From NCBI GenBank assembly GCA_963920765.1, contig OY987242.1:5978789-6042788 (forward strand): a stretch of 64,000 bases of DNA, read 5' to 3'. Each line of letters starts with the position of its first letter. Positions within the stretch are counted from its first letter, which is position 1. The stretch is from Ulota crispa. Lineage: Eukaryota; Streptophyta; Bryopsida; Orthotrichales; Orthotrichaceae. This document shows positions 48,039-60,545 of this stretch, in pieces. Made by a program: the position numbers and the translations under genes. The notes beneath the pieces were generated by a model. That model did not search any database. It was not told the DNA's origin and was given only the letters and a program-made list of their open reading frames with translations.

Positions 48039-50903
48039 ATGGGGTCTTCAAGCGCTTATTTCACAAACATGGAGATTGAAGGTTTGCAATTCGATAATAC
48101 CAAAATTCTGCTCTTATGTCCTGCTGTTATTTATGTATCTGACAACAAAGATTGCGATTCAGAGGATGAGGGAGACTTATCCAAAGAAGACATGAATGAC
48201 TTTAATGACGACGTTTTTGTGACCTTGCCTTGCCTGAGTGATAACAAAAAGAAAGGCAAAAGTGCGTTGATTGCTGGATTGTCTACGTCGAAAGACTTGA
48301 AGAAACTCAAGAAGAACTACAATGTTTAGCGGAAGTTTCAATTTGAATGGTCAGCCAAAGAACCCTAGAGCAAGCTTATGTTGATGGGAGACGGCGACAA
48401 GCATATGGCCCAGTGCAAGCTTTGCACGGTGGTGCGCGGTAAACCTATTCAAATGGCCACCAAGTGGGATACAATTTCAAAGCATGGACAGTAGGAAATC
48501 CACAAAAAATGCACTATACATTATGCTGCTTGTGGCCCCGTCTCTGTTGCCGAGCAGATCCAAAGATGCACTACATCAGAGTCTCGGAAGAAGCGTGTCT
48601 AGGTAGCTATGATATTTAAAGTGCTTGCTGGTGGTAGATCAATGCTAGAGTTTGAGGCAAGATTTCAGTTGTACAATTTCTTGGAGGTTCTTGAATTGCC
48701 CCGCAAGCACTGGGAAGATGGCTCTGAGTGGATTATGGTTGAGCACTTATACAATTGTGTGAAGCAAAAAATTTGGAGTCTTGTGTCCAGTAGCATGTGT
48801 TTTGTATTGACTGCAGATGAAACCAGTGCATGTGACAACACAAGTTGGATTGCCATCTATGCGTATGTGATGGTTAACTAGTGCTGCGTCCCTATCTTTT
48901 GACCATCCAGAAGATGGAGTCGAATGGTGCCACTGCAAACAACCTCACCTTGGTGATCACATTCGCATTGACTGCAAAGGGTGGAGTGACAAAAGTAGCG
49001 ATAGCAGGGAAGTTGCTTTGGTTTGGCGCAAACAGAGTTAGCAGCTTTCAAAGATTGAAGAATGATGTGACGGCACAAATCAAGGATAGATTTGCCACTT
49101 TTGCTACAGGAGTGTACTATTGCACGTATCGCCTGAATTTAGCTGCGTTGTCTTTGTCATCTTTTATGGTCATGCATGTAGTTGAGGAGGTGTTTTGAAC
49201 GACATAGACCTATTTTGCCCACTCTCCTAAAAAAACTGCTGAATTCAAAGCGCTTGCACAGTAGCTAGACTCCAAGGGTCTAAAGTTGCTAAAGAATGTC
49301 AAAACTTGATGGATCAGTTGTCTGGCTCCTATTTGACAGCTATTGGCATAGTACAAAGGAGTCATGGCGATGATGCATGGTGATAAGAATGACCAAAAGT
49401 GGGGTCACAGAGCCCGGGTGAGTTTCTGGCTTTTATTTTTTACTTATTCTTCTCTGTTTTTTGTATTTGATTGATTATTTTCCTTTGTGTATGTCTATTT
49501 TTACATGATTTTTTGGTTCGTTCAGTGGGTCTGTTACATGGATGGCATGTCTACACTCATGTGGATGAACCACTCTCATGTTTTACGATTTGCCTTGCTT
49601 GCAGGCAAACTTAGGGCTCCTCTTCAATCCCTACGTTCTGCTCAGGATGCTAGCGCTCCTTTCAATGCTGGAAGCCATAGAAACCTTGATTCAATGGACC
49701 CAGAAAAAGAGACGCCTTCATCTGCAATTTTGTGGTGGCTTTGGACACATGCCAATCTAGCCTATGTGCATTCTAATTGAATGCTGAGACGGCCTTCCAT
49801 AAGGATGAGTTCCTCGCACACAACCAGGTTTTGCAGTACTCTCATGAGCAAATCCTAATGAAATGGGATGCAAACTTGAACTTACCTTGTGAAACTTTAA
49901 CTTTTCTGGTGGGTGGAGAGACACTGTTTGCGATGCATGATGGCACCATGGTTCATTGTGAAGCTTATGCTGCCATCATTGCCAATGTCCAGAATGATTG
50001 CAAGGGTGAATTCTCTTCAAACTCAATTCAATTTAAAGTTTTCCAACCGTAACTTTTGTTGGTTTTAGTTTTGCTTGCTATAGAATGTGTAGAATGTCTT
50101 TGTTTGTTAATGTTGTCATTAACAAACATTCTAAATTCTTTAATCAGCACTCTTTGAATTATGTTTGTTTAGGATAAGTCTAAATTTGTATTGAATGCCA
50201 AATCAAATTAAGGGTTTGATACAGAGACAATACTCTAATTCGGCTTTATGTTTTTGCACTTGCCTTGAATGATGCAGAGGTTGCAGCAAAGTTGATGGAG
50301 GAGCTGACATCACGTTTCCTTGATCATGGGCTTATGGACGCCCTGGGTGTGGTTTATCCGCAGTACTGGCTGCAAGGGGACTGCAATGACAGTTTCAGGA
50401 AGCATTTGGCTGTTATAAAGAACTTCTATGGAAAGCTAAAGTGGATTGGCGAGGGTGAGAATCAAAAGTGCATCCCAGCTCTTCTAGACAAATTTCTCTT
50501 TGAATCCGAGCAGCCTCTCTTTAAAATCGCCATGATTGCCAATGCTCGCTTTGCCATGGAGCTGCCACCATTGAATGCTCCCTCACACTAGGTAGTGAAC
50601 CTGCTCATTAAGCTGTGGCGTACCTTAGATGCAAACTTGTGCTTGGGCAAGAACTTTGGGGAATACCTAAAGCTTGCTGAAATTGCTATGGTCCATGTCC
50701 TGGGGAGTGTGGAAGATGAACAAACCTTTTTTGCATTATCTTTCTTGAAAGATAGACTGCAAAACAGGCTAGATGACCACCTTAGCTTGGTGGTTGGCAT
50801 GCATTGCCAAAATGTTTACACACTGAAGACCATCCCTTATGACGACTGCTTCAAGCACTGGTTGTTGGTTGCTAAATGCCAGCATTACTCAGTAACAACT
50901 TGA
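48039..50903 (+). pseudogene. Decayed hAT-superfamily transposase
   Basis: A chain of plus-strand frames gives the parts of a hAT protein in order. A BED-type zinc finger (QCKLCTVVRGKPIQ, then KWDTISKHG) is at about 48430-48520. A catalytic-core start (SMCFVLTADETSACDNTSWI) is at about 48795-48855. Mid-protein hAT sequence runs from about 48881. A C-terminal dimerisation-like part (VHVLGSVEDEQTFFALSFLK) is near 50692-50750. hAT transposases move elements with 8-bp target duplications. Several in-frame TAG codons and frameshifts are present, and an AT-rich stretch at 50050-50260 could be a former intron. Terminal repeats were not identified. Confidence 0.78.
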
Positions 50904-53900
50904 CCACTAATATAGATGGAGGATGTAGTGCTTGAATGCCACTTTGAGCTAGTTTTTTGTAGCTGAATGGATTCAGCAGGCAATTCAGAGGTTCAGATTT
51001 TGAGCTTAAGTTTGTAGCTTCAGTTTTGCTACAAGTCAAATTTCTCGCTTTAGTTTGAAGCTACAATTTTGCTGCAAGTTTGTGAACTGTGCACTCTGCA
51101 GTTTTGTTTTTCAACATAAAACGATTTCATTTCTTTGTTCTTATGAATCCATTGTATTGTATGGCCATGTTTTGGTGCTTTTGCAGATGGAGGGTGCACA
51201 TCTTTCATTTGTTTTGTAATTGTTGTAGTTTTTTTTTAAAGTGCTTGTGGTCTGTTTTTGTAGTCTTTACTAAATCAAGCATTGGAGTACTTGTGTTTGT
51301 TTAGCAAGTTCTTTTTGGGTTACTTCAATCTCAACAAGGGCAAGGAGAGGTGCCTTATAGGTTGATTCCAATTTGTTGTTAATGGGCTAATGGAGATGTT
51401 GTGTTATCATCCAGCCATAAACCATTTGTAGAAATCAACATTCCCATTTCTAGTGTTTCTTGAGTGATTGCCTCCAAAAAATTTGATAGTATTTAGTTAT
51501 TCACTTCTAAGTGCATAGTATATCACTAGAAGTTTCACTGTTTGTATTTCACCACATAATTGCTTGAATAGCCCATGAAATCGCCATTTTGAAGATGCAT
51601 TGTTTGGCTTTGTTGCCATTTTGAAGATGCATTTCCCAACATCGTTGCCAAACCATGTATAGAGTTGATAAAGTTTGAAGAAAATAAAGCCTTAACAAAT
51701 TTCAAAAAAGTGAATGTGCAGCCAAAATTATGTAACAAAGGATTCCATAGTCGCCACATGAAGTCCCAAGCATAAATCTAAAATTGCCAGGAACACTAAC
51801 TTGAAGGGTTTTCCTATAAAATAAAGCCAGCAATAGGTTACAAAGAAAAAAGTAAACCGCAACAAAAAAGCCTCATAACTTCCACAAATTCTTAAAAAAA
51901 AGCAAAAGTAGCATCCACTCCAAAATAAAAATAAAACCTTGACTCATACACGTCTTATTCATGCAAAGCATGTGCCTCTATGCTAGTACAATAAAATCTC
52001 AACTGAGATTTATTGGCTCTTGCATCCAAAGTGCTTTGTGCACCTCTCTAAAAACGTGCAATGAATAGCATTTGCACATATAAAAACATGTTGCAAATGG
52101 TTGTGGTGCAAAACATAAATTTTTATTCTATTTTCTTTCACCAAAGATAATTTAAATGCAACATTTTGTACCCAATATCTTTAAATATTGTAAAACTTGT
52201 TTTGTAAGAATTGGGGTTTTGTTCTCTCTCTCTCTCAAAACTAAAAAGATCCATATTTTTCTTATACTTTTATGATCTGAAAAAATTTAAACAAATCTTA
52301 TTAGTTTTGAGTTTTTATCTTTCTTGTGTACCAAATTCTTGAATGCAATTAAATTCAAAAATAATAATCTCAAGATCTTATAAGCATCAATGTCATAAAA
52401 TAGTCATGAATCTTGACTTCACATAGATTGTCAATAAAACACGTAATGAAGGAAACTAATAAATGAACAATATCAAACAATTGCAAGAAAATGTTAATTA
52501 TGTGATTCTTCTTGAAGCAAACTCATGTCAATATTGCACAGAATTGATGATGTCAACACATCATTCAAGTTTTATTACATCAAATTTTTGATAGATATCT
52601 GAAGACCATCACATATCATGCCTTGTACATTTACTTAGCACTAAAAATCATCTGTATGCCCATCATAATTCCAAGCATATTTTACAAGAAAACTAGTCAT
52701 AAATATTAGACCAGCTAAACGCACGTATTCTACTATGTCTTTGTTGTCCATCCTTCAAATGTAAAAATACACACAATGCAACAAGAATATGATGATTTGC
52801 TTGATAATGCAATCAGATTGATCATAATCAACTCATTTGTGCACTCTCCACAATTGGTTTTGTGCTTATATAGTACACATGTAGAATTTTTAAGTGTGTG
52901 TTACTTTTCATATTATGACAAGGCTTTTGCTTTGACTTGTAGTGAACTATAGATAAGACTTGTGAACAGGAAATTAAAAAATCCAAAAATAGAAGTGAAG
53001 TTATTTTTGTTTATTAAGTATTAGATTTTTGCACAACAAAATATGTGTTAAATTAGAAGAGAAGAGTGTAAAAGAAAAGTTCAATTTCACATCTAGTAGA
53101 ATAAATAATCATAACTAGAGTAAGAACTTATTATACTATTATAAAAATAAAAATAGATTAAACTGAAAAATATGTTTAGGAAAAAAACCAGATATTTTAA
53201 GAAATTTCTCTTTCAATTAGAAGATAGAATTTCAATTAGAAGATAGAATTATGACAATGATTATAATGAAAGGTTTGTACTAGTTGAAAAATAAAAAGAA
53301 TTTTACAAAAATCTATATACATAATCACTTTGAGTTTGAAAGTTAGTTTTTTTTTATACAAAAAACATATAACTATATCATAACAAAAAGAAAAAAATTA
53401 TAAATTGAGTTATAAGCTTTAAATGGAAAACATCCAAAAAAAACAACTCTAAAAACTTGAAATAACTCATTTCAAAGGCATAAATGTTGAAATTATCACT
53501 GCAAAACAGAAAACATTCTTTTGTTATGTTTCAATGGCATTATAGACATGGAGGAGGTAGCGATTTAGACCTGACTAGGACTTGATGGTTGATGAAAAAT
53601 TTATCACTTATTCATTTGATGTCACATATGCAAGGACATATTTTGAACCCCTTTTCAACTGAAAACAAACTTCAACTATAAAGTTTCCACTAAAACAAAC
53701 AATATGAAAATTTAATTTTTGTGTTACTAGTCAAGTTGTAATGACTTTATGTCATCTGATTATTTTGTGGTGGTTTAATCATTTCAATCTTCATGTCAAA
53801 GTTCTGTTTTGATTTGTTCCAACAAATGATGAAAGTGTTATTATTACTGTATTTGTTTTTGTTAGTTTCTCAAGCACATTTGGATGTGTTTGGATATTTG

Positions 53901-54388
53901 AAGTTTTTAACCATTACTCACAATTTTTTTAATGCGGTGCTGTAAATCACATATTTATAAAAATGAGTTTATTTATGTGTAGTTTTAAATATTGGAAGAA
54001 TACATGATCATTTCATCTTGCCTAATTATGGCATTTTAATGCAATTAGGGCATTTGATTTCTTTCTTGACTTCTAAATATAGTATTTGTACAAGGAACAA
54101 AAGCTTGATATGTCAATTGGGTATGCATCATTTTAACTAGTAGGATTCACATTTTCCACTTGTTTGCTTGAAGTATTACTAAATTTGTGTTTTTATCATC
54201 ATGTGCAATCCCACTTAGCATTCTTTTTGGAAAGTGATTATGGAACACATATTCTTGTAATTCTAACAAATTTCTTGAAAAGGTTCTAGAAAATTTTATA
54301 CAAGCCAAGCTTCAACTTTTGTATGTGTTAAAGTGACCACTTTTGACAAGATTAGGCATTATAAGAGGCTACATGTGAGCCAAGTTCA
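50904..54388. other. No gene recognised
   Basis: A long AT-rich stretch. No domain, no clear terminal repeats and no long frame were found; a short (CT)n run lies at about 52216. Confidence 0.35.
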
Positions 54389-54853
54389 CCCCTAAAGGAC
54401 CAAGCCCCCTTTTGGAGGACAAGTGGGATTTTGGGCATGTGCCTGTGGCTAAACTACTTTGCGTGATTTTTTAAAACTTTTATGGAAGATGAGGAATTCA
54501 AAGATCTACATGGGCATCTAATTTTTTTTCATTTTGACATTTGATGAGTAAGTTCAAAATGAATTTTTGAGAAAAGGTCCAGATCATGCAATCCAAAAAA
54601 TTCTTAAAAATTGTATTAAAAATAAATAAAAATACAAAATAGGTTCTTTAGACTTGTATATAGTTGGGCAGCTTTGAATCATTCAATTATCATTAATGAG
54701 ATGAAAGTTATGAGATGTTTTTGTTTGCGGGTAGGTGTGATTTTGAGAGAAACCACACCTACCTGCAAACAAAAACTTCTCATAACTTTCATCTCATTAA
54801 TGATAATTGAATGATTCAAAGCTCCGCACACGTATATAAGTCTAAAGAACCTA

Positions 54854-56425
54854 CAGAGATAAACAAAACTGAGTACTATTTTCAAGAAGTGAACTTCAAA
54901 ATACAATTACAAACCATCTACATAACATTTTTTAGAACTATAAATTGTATTCATAAGCAAATAGAGTTGTAAACATGTATGCAAAACCATAAATCAAATT
55001 AAAAACTATATAGTTTCTTACAATCTATAATCTACAACTATATACAAGTATTGAGTATTGTTCAACTTACTTCTTGAACTTCAGTAATCCGTCCAATAGC
55101 CTTTAGCAGCCAATATAGCAGCAATTCTTTGCGGCATGCTTTCGTACATTGCCAAGCAATCCTCTTAGCTAAAGCCTGAGAAAATTTTACACACACGCTC
55201 CCACAATTCTTCAATTCCTCTTAGAGGCGTAGAAAACTCATTCAATTGCTGTTTCAAAAGAGCCCAAAATGCTCTATGGGATTCAAGTCTAGAGATTGAG
55301 CAGGCCATTGGAGAAGCTCAAATGGTTGGGATGTAAGCCATCCATGCACCAACTTGCTTGTGTATTTTGAATCATTATCCTGCCAAAACACTAAGTTGCT
55401 TGGATCCATACTATAATGCCAAATTGTACACCACAAAATGTTTTCTAAAATAAATTTGTACTTATACTGATCCATAATCCTATACCAAGTTCCAGGTCCA
55501 AATGCTGTCATACAATCTCAAATCATGACATGCCCACCACCATGTTTCACTGTTTGACAAACATGCTGCAGTTGAACACGTTCTCCATCCCTAGTCCAAC
55601 ACCAAGACCTACCATGTGAATTGAACCTATTTATCTTTGTCTCATCACTGAAGATAACACATTTCCAATCATGAATTGTCCAGTTTACATACCTTTGAGC
55701 AAACCTCAAACATGCCAAAACGTATCTTCGTGTCAAAAAGGATTTCTTCTGTTGCACCCGTGCAGTCAAACCTTCTCCTTTCAAAGCGCGCTTCGCGGTA
55801 ATGTTAGACACAATTTTACCTGTCTCATTTTGAAATTGTTTTGTTATCTTTGATGCAGTTCCAAGACGACCTTTAGTGAGTAGGGTTGCACAACGTCGTC
55901 ATTCTCTCGCATTAAAATGCTTGGGACGCCCTCCTTTTTGTTTTTCCACCTCTCCAGCAATCTCCTTTTGCAATTGAGCCAACCACGATTGACTCATACC
56001 AATTGAAACAACTACATTCTGTATTGACAGACTGCTCCAAAGTTGAAACAAAACGTTTCTCTTCATCTCAATTACGGGGGCCGTACTCAAACAATAGAAA
56101 ACCCTCACAATCTTCACAAAGTCCACAAATGTAGAATCACAACACACCAACAACCTCTCTAAAACAAGCGCAAACACTCACGGAAACAAATTTTGAAGTG
56201 TGACAAAGGGCTTCGAACAGTACTGAATACTAAAACCCTAGGTGGTTCAAACCCGTGGTTCTAAAGCACTTTATCACTTTTCCACCTTTTGTTTTCACAC
56301 ACATGAGTGGAACAAGTTGCTTTCACACTTCTATCATTCACTTTAACAATTCATGTTATCAAGTGCCGCATAACTCTAGTTTAAGTTGAGTTCTCTATTT
56401 GAAAACTTGGTTTTGTTCGTCATTG
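54854..56425 (-). mobile_element. Tc1-like transposon, DD34E, with TA duplication
   Basis: A 1572-bp element whose ends CAGAGATAAACAAAAC and (inverted) CAATGACGAACAAAAC are related, flanked by TA (54852-54853 and 56426-56427). The mirror arm of the host foldback at about 54600-54665 shows the empty site with a single TA. It encodes a Tc1 transposase on the minus strand. Confidence 0.88.
55081..56066 (-). pseudogene. Tc1-type DD34E transposase, lightly damaged
   Basis: The product order is complete: an N-terminal region that may hold the DNA-binding helices; SNITAKRALKGEGLTARV; the first catalytic Asp in CVIFSDETKINRF; the second in VFWQDNDSKYTSKLVHGWL; and Glu in LDLNPIEHFG. Thirty-four residues separate the second Asp from the Glu, the Tc1 signature. 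The tail ends MPQRIAAILAAKGYWTDY, the usual Tc1 C-terminus. A few stops and a frameshift near 55255 interrupt it. It is far better preserved than the copy at 33575, so it is younger. Confidence 0.88.
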
Positions 56426-56684
56426 TATTTCATATTTTTATTTGTTTTTAGTGCAATTTTTAAGAATTTTTTGTGCTACGTGATCTGGACCTTTTCCAAA
56501 AATTCATTTTTAACTTCTTTGTCAAATGTCAAAATGAAAAAAAAAAATTAGATGCCCACGTAGATCTTTGAATTCCCCATCTTCCATAAAAGTTTCAAAA
56601 AATCACGCAAACTAGTTTAGCCATAGGTACATGCCCAAAATCTCATTTGTCCCCCAAGGGGACAGTTGGTCCTTTAGGGGTTAA

Positions 56685-57449
56685 CCCCTGAGCGCCCTAG
56701 AGACAATAGATAGTATACTATCTCTGGGGATTAGAAATGTTTATTTGAGGAACCAAATCTATTTTTTTGATCTTTTTTTAGACTACAATTATGAAGGCAT
56801 TCAAGTTGTCCATGCCAATGGAGTAATGGCAAGGAAAGCCAAATGTTGTACAAGTTGCAAGAGATTTGATTGGGTGAAGCACCATACAAGGTGTGGTGGC
56901 AAGCAATGTTTTACAGGGTGCGACCAATGAATATCCCTTGCAAGCTTTCTTGTGTAAGCTTTGTGGTAGCGGGAAGGTTGTTGGCAAGGGTTCAAGCATG
57001 TTCTAGATCCTTATTATGGCAACAGTCATTGACTATGCTCAACTGCCGGTCATTGTTTTCCATGCAATGTCAATATGAAGCCCTAAAACTTAACATAAAA
57101 AGAAGTGCAATCTTCAATAATTTACAAGTGTGTGCATTCACATCTAATCTTGTTGCTCACAAAATTTACAATGAATTAGGGGCTTTTAGAATTTGTAAAA
57201 ATCATCAAATAGCAACTACCTACCAAAAAATGAGATTTTGTTATCACATGTTGTTTGATCAAATGTTATAATCTCCCATCTCCCATGATTAGTTGTTCCC
57301 AAAATTTGCAAGCCATTTTCTAAATAGGTGTTCTACTTATTTCAATGGTCACTTTTTGTGAATCATCCAATTGACTGAGATACAATGCATCAAAATTGTC
57401 AATCTCCAAAAATCCTGATTTTGATGAAAACGACTTGTGCACTCAGGGG
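56685..57449 (+). mobile_element. TTAA element with possible piggyBac zinc-finger remnant
   Basis: TTAA (56681-56684), CCCCTGAGCGCCCTAG ... GTGCACTCAGGGG, TTAA (57450-57453). An open frame from 56745 contains CCTSCKRFDWVKHHTRC followed by GGKQCFTGC. This resembles the cysteine-rich C-terminal domain of piggyBac transposases (CxxC...TRYxCxxC...LCxxxCF). piggyBac transposases target TTAA. The catalytic core is absent, so this would be an internally deleted derivative keeping the end of the gene. The zinc-finger match is short. Confidence 0.5.
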
Positions 57450-57636
57450 TTAAGGAGAAAAAGAAGATGTGCCCCTATATTGGAGTTGGCCTTCATCATA
57501 TCCTTTTCCCCTTTTTGTCTACCAAAGTCTTTCAATCCAAATATAAATACAAAGTTCTCAAATTCAATCTCTGGTGGTAAATTTCTGAAATTTAAATTAG
57601 TTTGCTAAGTAAAAAGCTAGACCGTTCCAGCCTGGG

Positions 57637-59500
57637 CCCACAAATATGTATAGGTCTTATACCCTGTACTTGATGGTTGTAGGTCTCTCTTGTAGAGTAT
57701 CCTCTAGAAACTCTTGCAATCCCTCTATGAAGTCTTTCAAATTCTTTCTTTTATTTCCATTGTAAATGTATTCTATCAAATCTATCTTATTAAATGTATT
57801 GCTTTATAGAACCTTCACCAACATAAGAAATGTTAATGTTTAAAAATAAGAAATTTGTTTTTGGTGAATTATTTTATTTCATTTTCTTGACTTCACGTAA
57901 AAATTAAAAGAAAAATATATGTGATGATTTTTTAACATTTGATTGCACAAATATATAGGAAACGTCATTGTTCACATCTTTTGTATTACAAATATGCACA
58001 CTATGCAGGTAAAATTTTCCTCTATGTGGCTATAAAGTATTTTCAAATTTCCTTTCATACAAATTTGAGGCTATGGAAATCAAATTCATGTTATTGTAGG
58101 TTAAAACTTGCACAAACATAGTTAAACAATGTATCATTAGAAAGCTATAGTAATGTAGAAGCCTACTATAACATGATTTTGATTTTGTTAGCCTTAAACT
58201 TTTATGAAGGAAAATTGGAAAACACATTATAGGCTTTAGAGCCACACAGAGGAAAAATTTGTCTACATAGTGTGCATTTTTGTAATACAAAAGATGTGAA
58301 CCATGACGTTTCTTGTATATTTATGCAATCAAATGTTAAAATTATCACATACATTTTTCTGTTAACCCTTTAGAGACCACCGAACCATATTTTGGTTTGG
58401 AAGAGTTGTTTTTGGCCTATATAGTAAAATCGCTCAACAATTTGGAAAATGATCTTGAAGAATGCTTGTGATCACAAGAATTTTGCATCCAACCCAAAAA
58501 ATGACAATAGAATCGGATATGGGAGTTGATAAATAATGGTGTGTATACATCATGGCCTCAAAATACATATCCATATTTGGTCAAAGATGGATCAAAGCAA
58601 CAACACAATACATCAAACATCCAAAAAGAATGCCACATTTCCATTGTGCAATCTTAAAAAAACTCAAGGAATACGCTTGTATTGTTTCTATGTATGATAG
58701 TAGTACAATTGTACAATTTGAGAATCCATTGAAATGGTGCTATCAATTTATCTATAAAAAAATTCATCCTACATTCAAGGCCAATTCTTGATTGCTTTCA
58801 CTAATTGGATTTTCCGTAACAATTGTCAAATTTCTTGTAGATTTGTTTTAGGTTAGCAAAGAAAATGGGATTTTTGACCCTTTTTGTCCACTTAGCTACA
58901 CCTTGTGATTGCTATTTTTAACCATTTTGTGTGAAACTAGTCTTGTTGAAAAGGTGGAAAACCCTGCTTTCTAGAAATGTAAGGCTCTTCTCAATCAAAA
59001 CTTGCATGAAGCGCTAACATTCAAAACCACACAAGCATGAAAAACTAGAGATTTTCCATATATGGCACACTCAATCATTATAATATTTTGCCTCCAACAA
59101 TAGATCTAGCTGAAATTTTGATGAATTGCAACAAACAAGGTGCCCTTCACATTTGTACGGTTGGATTATTCAAATTGGGTCCATATTTGATTCAAATGCA
59201 CATCTAGTTTTATTGCCCCCGTTTCTAGTGGATTTTGAGAAAATGTGTGTGGTCTTTAAAGGGTTAATTTTTGTGTGAAGCTAAAAAAATAAAATAAAAC
59301 AATTCACCAAAAATAAATTTCTTATTTTTAGACGTTGACATTTCATGTGTTGGTGAAGGTTATATAAAACAATATATTTAATAGGATAATTTTGATAGAG
59401 TAATTTTGCAATGGAAATTAAAAAAAGAATTTGAAGGGCTTCATAGAGAGGTTGTGAGAGTTTCCAAACAGTATTGTACATTCGTGGGCTTGAGATGGTT
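57637..59500. mobile_element. Palindromic element interrupted by a TTAA element
   Basis: Inverted arms pair across the whole span: CATAGTGTGCATTTTTGTAA pairs with TTACAAATATGCACACTATG near the centre, and CTCTCTATGAAGCCCTTC-type sequence pairs near the outer ends (57715 and 59430). The right arm is split at 58362-59267 by family D copy 2. It is non-coding. Confidence 0.72.
58366..59263. mobile_element. TTAA element, family D, copy 2
   Basis: TTAA (58362-58365), CCCTTTAGAGACCACCGAAC ... GTGGTCTTTAAAGGG, TTAA (59264-59267). It is 898 bp and the reverse of copy 1 at 20809. The mirror arm of the surrounding palindrome shows one TTAA at the matching place. Confidence 0.85.
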
Positions 59501-60265
59501 AGAAACTTAGAACCATGGGGCTCTTGGATGTCCAAGAGCTAGAGGGCTATCAGACCCTTCTAAGTCTGACCCCTCTAGACCCTCCAAGGCTTTCCATGGG
59601 AATCCTCAAGTAGGGTCACTTTAAAAAAATAGTTGATTACTAGTATGATTTTTTACTTAAATTTTTTTTTCCCTCATGAAGATTTAGATTGAATTTGGCT
59701 AATGCATTGAATAAATTACCAAAGCCAAAGTTACATGAAAATATCAAATTTCTATAATCACAAATTTCCAAAGTTTTTGATAAACAAGTGATATAAATTT
59801 GGAATTCAATGTTCAAAAGTTTGTTTGTTGTTTTGTGGAAAAAAGATAATTAATTATTAGGTACATTTATATTTTCTACCATTATACTTTGCTATGTAAA
59901 TGTTAAATTATCAAAATTTTATTGCTTTGGTAAAAAATCATATTTTCTTGGAACTCAACTTAAAATAAAATAAGAATCCTAACAAGTTAACTGTATCAAT
60001 TTTTAAAAATTGAGAGTGAAATAAAAATTTCCTGACATATTTTTATCAACATAACATTGTTTTTTCCATTTTATGGTGAGGAAAGTATGCTATTAAAAAG
60101 ATGTAAATTTTACTACTCGTATTCTTTGTGTCATTGAAATATGTAATGAAGAAGCTGATAGTTCATGCTTTTTCAAAATAACAATAAATATTGAAATTTT
60201 GATACATATTTATCCTTACATGTTGCAATGACATGTTCAAAAAAACAAAAAAACAAAAAATTGCC
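59501..60265. other. No gene recognised
   Basis: A GC-richer patch (59520-59610) is followed by very AT-rich sequence. No feature was supported. Confidence 0.3.
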
Positions 60266-60545
60266 ACATGGGGACGTGGGGGACGCGGGGNNNNNNNNNN
60301 NNNNNNNNNNNNNNNNNNNNNNNNNNNNNNNNNNNNNNNNNNNNNNNNNNNNNNNNNNNNNNNNNNNNNNNNNNNNNNNNNNNNNNNNNNNNNNNNNNNN
60401 NNNNNNNNNNNNNNNNNNNNNNNNNNNNNNNNNNNNNNNNNNNNNNNNNNNNNNNNNNNNNNNNNNNNNNNNNNNNNNNNNNNNNNNNNNGGGGGACGTG
60501 CAGGGGGGACGTGGGGGGCCGCAGGGGACATGGGGGGGGACGTGG
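60266..60545 (+). repeat. G-rich repeat with 200-base assembly gap
   Basis: Units like GGGGGACGTG flank a run of exactly 200 N (60291-60490) on both sides. The array presumably fills the gap; its true length is unknown, since a fixed 200-N gap is a common placeholder. Frames drawn across the gap have no meaning. Confidence 0.85.

Larger units (their letters stand above)
54389..56680. mobile_element. TTAA-type foldback element (family B) with Tc1 inside
   Basis: It starts CCCCTAAAGGACCAAGCCCC, where the flanking TTAA has become TTCA, and ends GTTGGTCCTTTAGGGG, then TTAA (56681-56684). The two arms are inverse; AGGTGTGATTTTGAGAGA is near the apex at about 54745. The right arm is split by the Tc1 element at 54854-56425. 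Without the insert the element is about 720 bp, like the copy at 18716. Confidence 0.82.
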
